Of a DNA stretch of 17,108 nt, positions 14,501 through 17,108 are shown piece by piece. The translations under genes and the position numbers were made by a program. Below the pieces are notes generated by a model. The model was given only the letters and a program-made list of their open reading frames with translations. It searched no databases and was not told the origin of the DNA. The DNA is from CAYXDO01 sp964463485 (lineage in GTDB: Bacteria; Myxococcota; Kuafuiibacteriia; Kuafuiibacteriales; Kuafuiibacteriaceae), in NCBI GenBank assembly GCA_964463485.1, contig CAYXDO010000213.1, positions 1 through 17,108 of the forward strand, in the 5' to 3' direction. How positions within the stretch are numbered: position 1 is the first letter of the stretch; each line of letters begins with the position of its first letter.

Positions 14501-15282
14501 CGGCCGACGACACCCGCACGACTAGCGCTGAGGAGTCCGCCGAGATCGCCAGCCTCTTCGCCCGCGGCGAGACGCCCGAGCTCGCCGAATCGTGGGCCAG
14601 AGCGGCCTTGCACAAGGACCCAAGCAACTCCAGAGCGGCCCAAGTGTTGGTCGACCTGCGGGTCGCCGAGCGCGATCTCGACGGGCTCCTCACGCTCGTC
14701 GAAGACCTCGACGTTCGCGCCTTCGACGCTCACTCCGCCGCCGGACGCCTCGCCCTCGGCCGCGCCTTTCTCGCTCTAGGCGACCACGAGAGCGCCGCCG
14801 AGTGCTATTTCCGCGCCCTCGACGTCGCCCGCCTCGACGACGATCCCGCGCGAGCCTTGGTCGAGCTGGGGTTGGCCGAAGGCAACGCGGCCTGGGTCGA
14901 TCAGGGCCTCAACGAGCTCGCCGACCGCGCCCGCGTCGCCGGAGATCGTGTCACCGCCTTCGTGGCTTCGGCGTTTCGAATCGGCGCGGGCTGGGCCACA
15001 GCCGCCGACCAGGCCACGTACTCGGCGCTCGCCCGCGAACGAAAACAAAACGAGCCCGCCTTGCTCGTCGCCGCACAAGTCACTCTCCGAGGCTTCTACG
15101 AAGAAGACGCGCCCGAGCCACGCCTGAGGATCGAAGACATCATGGAGCTCCTCATCGATCCCGCCCGTGCCCTCGCGGGCCTGGGCGGCGTCGCCAACGA
15201 GCTCGGCCGCGATCTCGTCCGCATCGGCCTGTCGCCCAGGCTCCGCGACGGCGGCTCGCGCTTCGGCCTCGGCTTCCGCTGA
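11512..15282 (+). CDS. Large TPR-repeat protein with central acidic low-complexity region
   Basis: A 1256-residue protein with no signal peptide or membrane span evident. Residues 1-~510 are helical TPR-like repeats (LRQALELDPSNRLTLLELV, then FDEAREAIDQALTAEPWNDR, then AFEFLRRCVALDDADPGTW). Residues ~513-760 are Glu/Ala/Pro-rich and very acidic, with a small tandem duplication (HQDEGHQDE). A second Pro-rich linker follows. TPRs return at ~917-1130 (AGRLALANGRTEDAEACFL, then GRAFLALGDHESAAECYFRA). This layout suggests a scaffold joining two interaction domains through a flexible charged linker; no catalytic motif is visible. The start is uncertain: ATG 11512 was preferred, but GTG 11482 or GTG 11521 are possible, and none has a good ribosome-binding site. 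Its TGA shares one base with the rsmI ATG, implying translational coupling. Confidence 0.82.
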   Translation: MAPVPESTETEQGLHRVRELEQRAATLKPREAQAALVEAAGICRSLLGDSDRAIVLLRQALELDPSNRLTLLELVVVATDRGRFDEVADALELGARAEPDEEKRAELVMRRAVVLERNLKRTQEARSMYRLVLRHSRDPERRRIAEEAISRLGAGSEEVPLRRAPTRGASRARGESRARPRLDLDQALETGTKMLDEKKFDEAREAIDQALTAEPWNDRGRKLRHRLLREEGRLADLLRLLTHESGQAPSNEIKIATLRDASSVAFEELDDVDRAFEFLRRCVALDDADPGTWIHAAELGMRSGIFDIGHRLAPRREPIERASLLLAFIAQLDEEGRADEAGTLAVCAFEDAPENRDVFELRCAALLRVGDIDRLIETHERHLATVIDRRDRRALMGELIRLHDAKPDPSTAFHVALEWFSLADPDQIESDLGLLDRLSRAARDPALYASSVENAAMRIDVEAPQRGRLFLKLAQLRMMDLEDPEAAKEALAMAKQDADEDTLAEIAALEGRPDDFGSESTLEQYEPHAEEHQDEGHQDEEGGYEPEPLVVGVTDDDERPALTPPPFGFLPKERETDRGEAKSAGSATPLPDVEAAAQLAEALAAELDAGEEPEAESEGVEAPEDESANVEGEAEDGALESESEATEAEPEAEAEAAEETQAEEKPEGAPAPPHDEDVLEWKESVEPTVDQEASERTPTWAPPPPEAPESSAKSDMDARAEEAVAEAEAMALELGANPAAEAPVMRLEAPPLGLPPLLDEKQEPTNVEAIAPATRRRKKPKSLEPPPSEASLSIEQSTEQSAESVPDVREAALSFSKIVVAREPSSLRAGGTLESELGDTVWARRLATPTEPPPPLLPSDSELEALESSALDTLAQHAPKPEPDALEPTTRIPVGADAEPPLEEAEVIAELDRGDLDATLAALATRLGSPTSASVWLSAGRLALANGRTEDAEACFLRASEAAEPEAKRAILALIAEAETRAQRRHEAALARVALAAADDTRTTSAEESAEIASLFARGETPELAESWARAALHKDPSNSRAAQVLVDLRVAERDLDGLLTLVEDLDVRAFDAHSAAGRLALGRAFLALGDHESAAECYFRALDVARLDDDPARALVELGLAEGNAAWVDQGLNELADRARVAGDRVTAFVASAFRIGAGWATAADQATYSALARERKQNEPALLVAAQVTLRGFYEEDAPEPRLRIEDIMELLIDPARALAGLGGVANELGRDLVRIGLSPRLRDGGSRFGLGFR

Positions 15283-16118
15283 TGCCAGGAAGGCTCTACG
15301 TCGTCGCGACGCCCATCGGAAACCTCGACGATCTCAGCCCTCGGGCCCGATCCACGCTGTCCGAGGTCGCGCTGATCGCCTGTGAGGACACCCGCGTCAC
15401 TTCCAAGCTCCTCGCCCGCCACCAGTTGACCGTTCCCCTGTTTCCGCTCCACGCGCACTCGTCGGACGAAGATCGCGGCAGAATCCTCGACCGACTCATT
15501 CGAGGAGAAGATGTCGCACTCGTCTCCGACGCCGGCGCACCCCTGATCTCCGATCCTGGGAGGGACCTCGTCGCGGACGCGCTCGCCCGAAATGTCGCAG
15601 TCATACCCATTCCCGGACCCTCCGCGGTGACCACCGCGCTGATGGCTTCCGGAGTCGACGCGGGCCGGTTCGTCTTCCTGGGTTTTCTTCCCCGCGACCC
15701 TACTCAGAAGAGAGAATTGCTGTTGCCCTTCACCGAGCTCCCCTTGGCGCTGGTGCTCTTCGAGTCCAAGGAGCGACTCGTCGAGACGCTGGTCGACGCA
15801 CGAGCGACGCTCGGAGATCGGTCAGCGTGTGTCGCTCGGGAGCTCACCAAGAAGTTCGAGACTTTCGAGCGGGGGCGACTCAGCGAGCTCGAGAAGAAAT
15901 TCGAAGGCGAGGTCAAAGGAGAGCTCACGCTAGTCATCGGGCCCCCCGAAGAGCGGGCGGAGCCCGCTCTGAGCCTCGAAGTCCTGCGGGTCAAGCTGGC
16001 TGAGTTGCTCGAGCAGGGGATATCGGCTTCCGAGGCCGCGAAGCTCGTCGCCGGAGCCTACCATGTCCCGAAGAGAGAGGTTTACAGGCTGGCGCTGGAG
16101 CTCAACACGAAGAGGTGA
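15282..16118 (+). CDS. rsmI: 16S rRNA (cytidine(1402)-2'-O)-methyltransferase
   Basis: A 278-residue protein of the tetrapyrrole-methylase-fold family, close to the usual RsmI length. It methylates the ribose of C1402 in the decoding centre of 16S rRNA, using S-adenosylmethionine. Diagnostic motifs in order: LYVVATPIGNLDDLS (residues 5-19), ACEDTRVTSKLL (33-44), LVSDAGAPLISDPG (80-93), PIPGPSAVTTALMASG (109-124) and FLGFLPR (about 131-137). The C-terminal part has ARELTKKFETFERG and a helix-turn-helix-like end (GISASEAAKLVA...PKREVYRLAL), also typical. The start ATG overlaps the previous TGA by one base (TGATG). The upstream open frame continues far beyond it but is only a shadow of the TPR gene. 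A strong hairpin follows the stop by 12 bp. Confidence 0.97.
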   Translation: MPGRLYVVATPIGNLDDLSPRARSTLSEVALIACEDTRVTSKLLARHQLTVPLFPLHAHSSDEDRGRILDRLIRGEDVALVSDAGAPLISDPGRDLVADALARNVAVIPIPGPSAVTTALMASGVDAGRFVFLGFLPRDPTQKRELLLPFTELPLALVLFESKERLVETLVDARATLGDRSACVARELTKKFETFERGRLSELEKKFEGEVKGELTLVIGPPEERAEPALSLEVLRVKLAELLEQGISASEAAKLVAGAYHVPKREVYRLALELNTKR

Positions 16119-16338
16119 ATCCAACCTTGGGAGCGCAGCCATCTCGGCTGCGCTCGAGTTTCGCGGATGGGCCTGGCAACGGGAGTGCCGGGACCCCTGG
16201 TCTACTACTTCCAGAGGTTGTCTCGCGCCGATCTTGCTACGGATCTCAGACCTACAGCCGAGAGTCTGCGGTCTGCGCGGGCCGGCAATGAGTTGCGTCC
16301 ACGATCATAGCGCGGCCGACGGCCGTAACCAGTGCGAA
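16119..16338. other. Gap between rsmI and vapC
   Basis: About 220 bp between two convergent transcription units. Apart from the hairpin at 16131-16155 I see no gene, tRNA or repeat in it. Short open frames here are GC-driven shadows without start signals. Confidence 0.6.
16131..16160 (+). terminator. Probable intrinsic terminator of the rsmI transcription unit
   Basis: A perfect 10-bp GC-rich inverted repeat (GAGCGCAGCC at 16131-16140, GGCTGCGCTC at 16146-16155) with a 5-base loop begins 12 bp after the rsmI stop. Only a short T-run follows (GAGTTT), so termination might be partial or factor-assisted. Confidence 0.6.
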
Positions 16339-16728
16339 TCAGATCCGCTTCAGCTTCACATCGTAGGCTTCGAAGACCGAGTCCGCGCTGACTAGGGTCA
16401 GATCGAGCAGCCGCGCCTGGGCAATCAGCAGCCGATCGAAAGGATCGCGATGAAAAATCGGAAGCGTCGAGACCTCGAGGGCGTGGGCGTGCTCGACAGG
16501 CAACGCCGAGGTCGAGCTCGAAGCCATGCGGCTCGGGACATAGACGCTCGGAGGCTCCGGCAACTCGAGCTTGCCGAGCCTGTGTTTGATGGCGATCTCC
16601 CACGAGCTGGCCGCCGAGAGCAGCAACTCGTGGGCGGGGTCCGAGAGGCTCTCGAGCAACGCCGCGCCAAGCCGCTCGGGCGCGACCTGCAGCCAGAGCC
16701 AGCAGTGCGTGTCGAGGAGGAACCTCAA
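16339..16728 (-). CDS. vapC: PIN-domain toxin of a type II toxin-antitoxin system (VapC family)
   Basis: A 129-residue PIN-domain protein, standard VapC length. The four acidic metal-binding positions are present: Asp6 in RFLLDTHCWLW, Glu44 in SSWEIAIKHRLGKLELP, Asp95/Asp98 in RDPFDRLLIAQA, and Asp116 in LVSADSVFEAYDVK. VapC toxins are Mg-dependent RNases, often cutting tRNA or rRNA, that arrest growth when free. I place the start at TTG 16728 because it gives the family's usual beginning (M-RFLLDTH) with GAGGG six bases upstream, inside the antitoxin gene. A TTG at 16734, overlapping the antitoxin TGA, is the alternative. It lies two bases after the antitoxin stop, so expression is probably translationally coupled. 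Confidence 0.92.
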   Translation of the reverse strand: MRFLLDTHCWLWLQVAPERLGAALLESLSDPAHELLLSAASSWEIAIKHRLGKLELPEPPSVYVPSRMASSSTSALPVEHAHALEVSTLPIFHRDPFDRLLIAQARLLDLTLVSADSVFEAYDVKLKRI

Positions 16729-16730
16729 GG

Positions 16731-16967
16731 TCAACCCTCGAACTCTTCGAGGAGGTCCTCGGGCAGAGGAGCATCGAAGTCTTCGGGAACCTCGAAGCGT
16801 CCTCGGTCCATCCCGAAGCTGCGTCGGTCGGTCCGAGCATACGGCACGAGCTTCGCGACGGGCTCGCCCGCGCGCGAGATCACGATCTCCTCTCCGCTCT
16901 CGACGCGTCGCAGGAGCTGCGAGAGCTGCGTCTTGGCGCGGTGAACGTTGACGTGCTCCACACACAT
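16731..16967 (-). CDS. Phd/YefM-type antitoxin (VapB role)
   Basis: A 78-residue protein directly upstream of the PIN toxin. The N-terminal part is the Phd/YefM fold signature (VNVHRAKTQLSQLLRRVESG, then EEIVISRAGEPVAKLVPY). This fold dimerises and binds the operator. The acidic C-terminal tail (FDAPLPEDLLEEFEG) would wrap and block the toxin. Known antitoxins of this kind repress their own operon, with the toxin as co-repressor at low ratio. The palindrome at 16973-16997, six bases before the start, is the natural operator candidate. The ATG at 16967 has no Shine-Dalgarno sequence; GTG 16961 is an in-frame alternative. Confidence 0.92.
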   Translation of the reverse strand: MCVEHVNVHRAKTQLSQLLRRVESGEEIVISRAGEPVAKLVPYARTDRRSFGMDRGRFEVPEDFDAPLPEDLLEEFEG

Positions 16968-16972
16968 CGATA

Positions 16973-16997
16973 TGGACTAAGCAGTAGACTAAGTCCA
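16973..16997. promoter_or_regulatory. Palindromic operator candidate upstream of the toxin-antitoxin pair
   Basis: TGGACTAAG (16973-16981) and CTAAGTCCA (16989-16997) form an inverted repeat with 8 of 9 pairs matching and a 7-base spacer. It sits just upstream of the antitoxin start. The 7-base sequence GACTAAG also occurs twice as a direct repeat inside it. Position and symmetry fit autoregulation by a Phd-type antitoxin dimer. On the reverse strand it contains TAGTCT, a possible -10 box, so bound repressor could cover the promoter. Confidence 0.55.
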
Positions 16998-17004
16998 GCG
17001 TGAT

Positions 17005-17024
17005 CTAGAGCCCGCTAGAGCCCG
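17005..17024. repeat. Two tandem 10-bp copies of CTAGAGCCCG
   Basis: CTAGAGCCCG at 17005-17014 is repeated exactly at 17015-17024. It is followed by the degenerate pair CTAATCCTGC / CTAATCCTCA (17025-17044). No role is evident. Confidence 0.8.
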
Positions 17025-17043
17025 CTAATCCTGCCTAATCCTC

Positions 17044-17058
17044 ATCCTGCCTCAGGAT
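17044..17058. other. Short hairpin beside the hexamer tract
   Basis: ATCCTG-CCT-CAGGAT is a perfect 6-bp inverted repeat with a 3-base loop, two bases before the (GGGCAC)5 tract. Confidence 0.6.
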
Positions 17059-17059
17059 C

Positions 17060-17093
<34 letters not shown>

Positions 17094-17108
17094 TTTTCGG
17101 GACCTCGG

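Noticed and set aside
14592..15281. Long N-terminal extension of RsmI
   Set aside because: The extra 230 residues are Arg/Pro-rich shadow sequence of the TPR gene; RsmI homologues begin at the equivalent of ATG 15282.
16729..16965. Extended toxin frame overlapping the antitoxin
   Set aside because: The upstream part is a shadow of the antitoxin in another frame; PIN toxins begin at the RFLLDTH segment.

Overview
The window is high-GC DNA with almost no gene-free space apart from repeat tracts. Its gene content includes a degenerate Hanks-type kinase with a Pro-rich linker and a C-terminal membrane anchor, large TPR proteins, lipoprotein enzymes and a VOC-ankyrin fusion. This suggests a predatory or soil deltaproteobacterium-like organism, most likely Myxococcota (Polyangiales/Sandaracinus type). 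That placement is an inference from style of gene content; no phylogenetic marker was compared. The most diagnostic single gene is a stand-alone rpsD (ribosomal protein S4).

Layout. 1-169 is a 13-bp tandem array cut by the window edge. 372-3804 (+) holds a TPR-ended hypothetical protein, a left-handed beta-helix (hexapeptide) acyltransferase and a lipoprotein M48 metallopeptidase; the last two genes overlap. A convergent EEP-superfamily (endonuclease/exonuclease/phosphatase) lipoprotein lies at 3893-4804 (-). A second 13-bp array follows (4891-5266), broken by exactly 100 Ns, that is, an assembly gap of unknown true size. Then come a small exported cytochrome c (5427-5879, +), a 748-residue membrane-anchored probable pseudokinase (5920-8166, -), a divergent small hypothetical protein (8298-8858, +), rpsD (8996-9622, -), and a long + strand run. 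That run comprises a DsbA/HCCA-isomerase-like protein, a VOC-ankyrin protein, a 1256-residue TPR/acidic protein and rsmI, the last two overlapping by one base. A strong hairpin closes rsmI. The window ends with a vapBC-type toxin-antitoxin pair (-), its probable operator, and a (GGGCAC)5 tract.

What stands out. The two 13-bp arrays, about 4.7 kb apart, have the same period, the same orientation and a shared core (11 of 13 bases between their closest units), so they belong to one repeat family. The second array and the EEP gene lie between two 35-bp direct repeats (32/35 identical). One copy is the 3' part of the M48 gene; the other sits directly against the end of the array. A 21-bp piece of the M48 tail recurs beside the second copy in inverted orientation. 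This looks like a duplicated, rearranged gene tail bounding a 1.5-kb segment, and it is the least ordinary structure here. Most other genes are housekeeping or lineage-typical accessory genes with no shared pathway visible.
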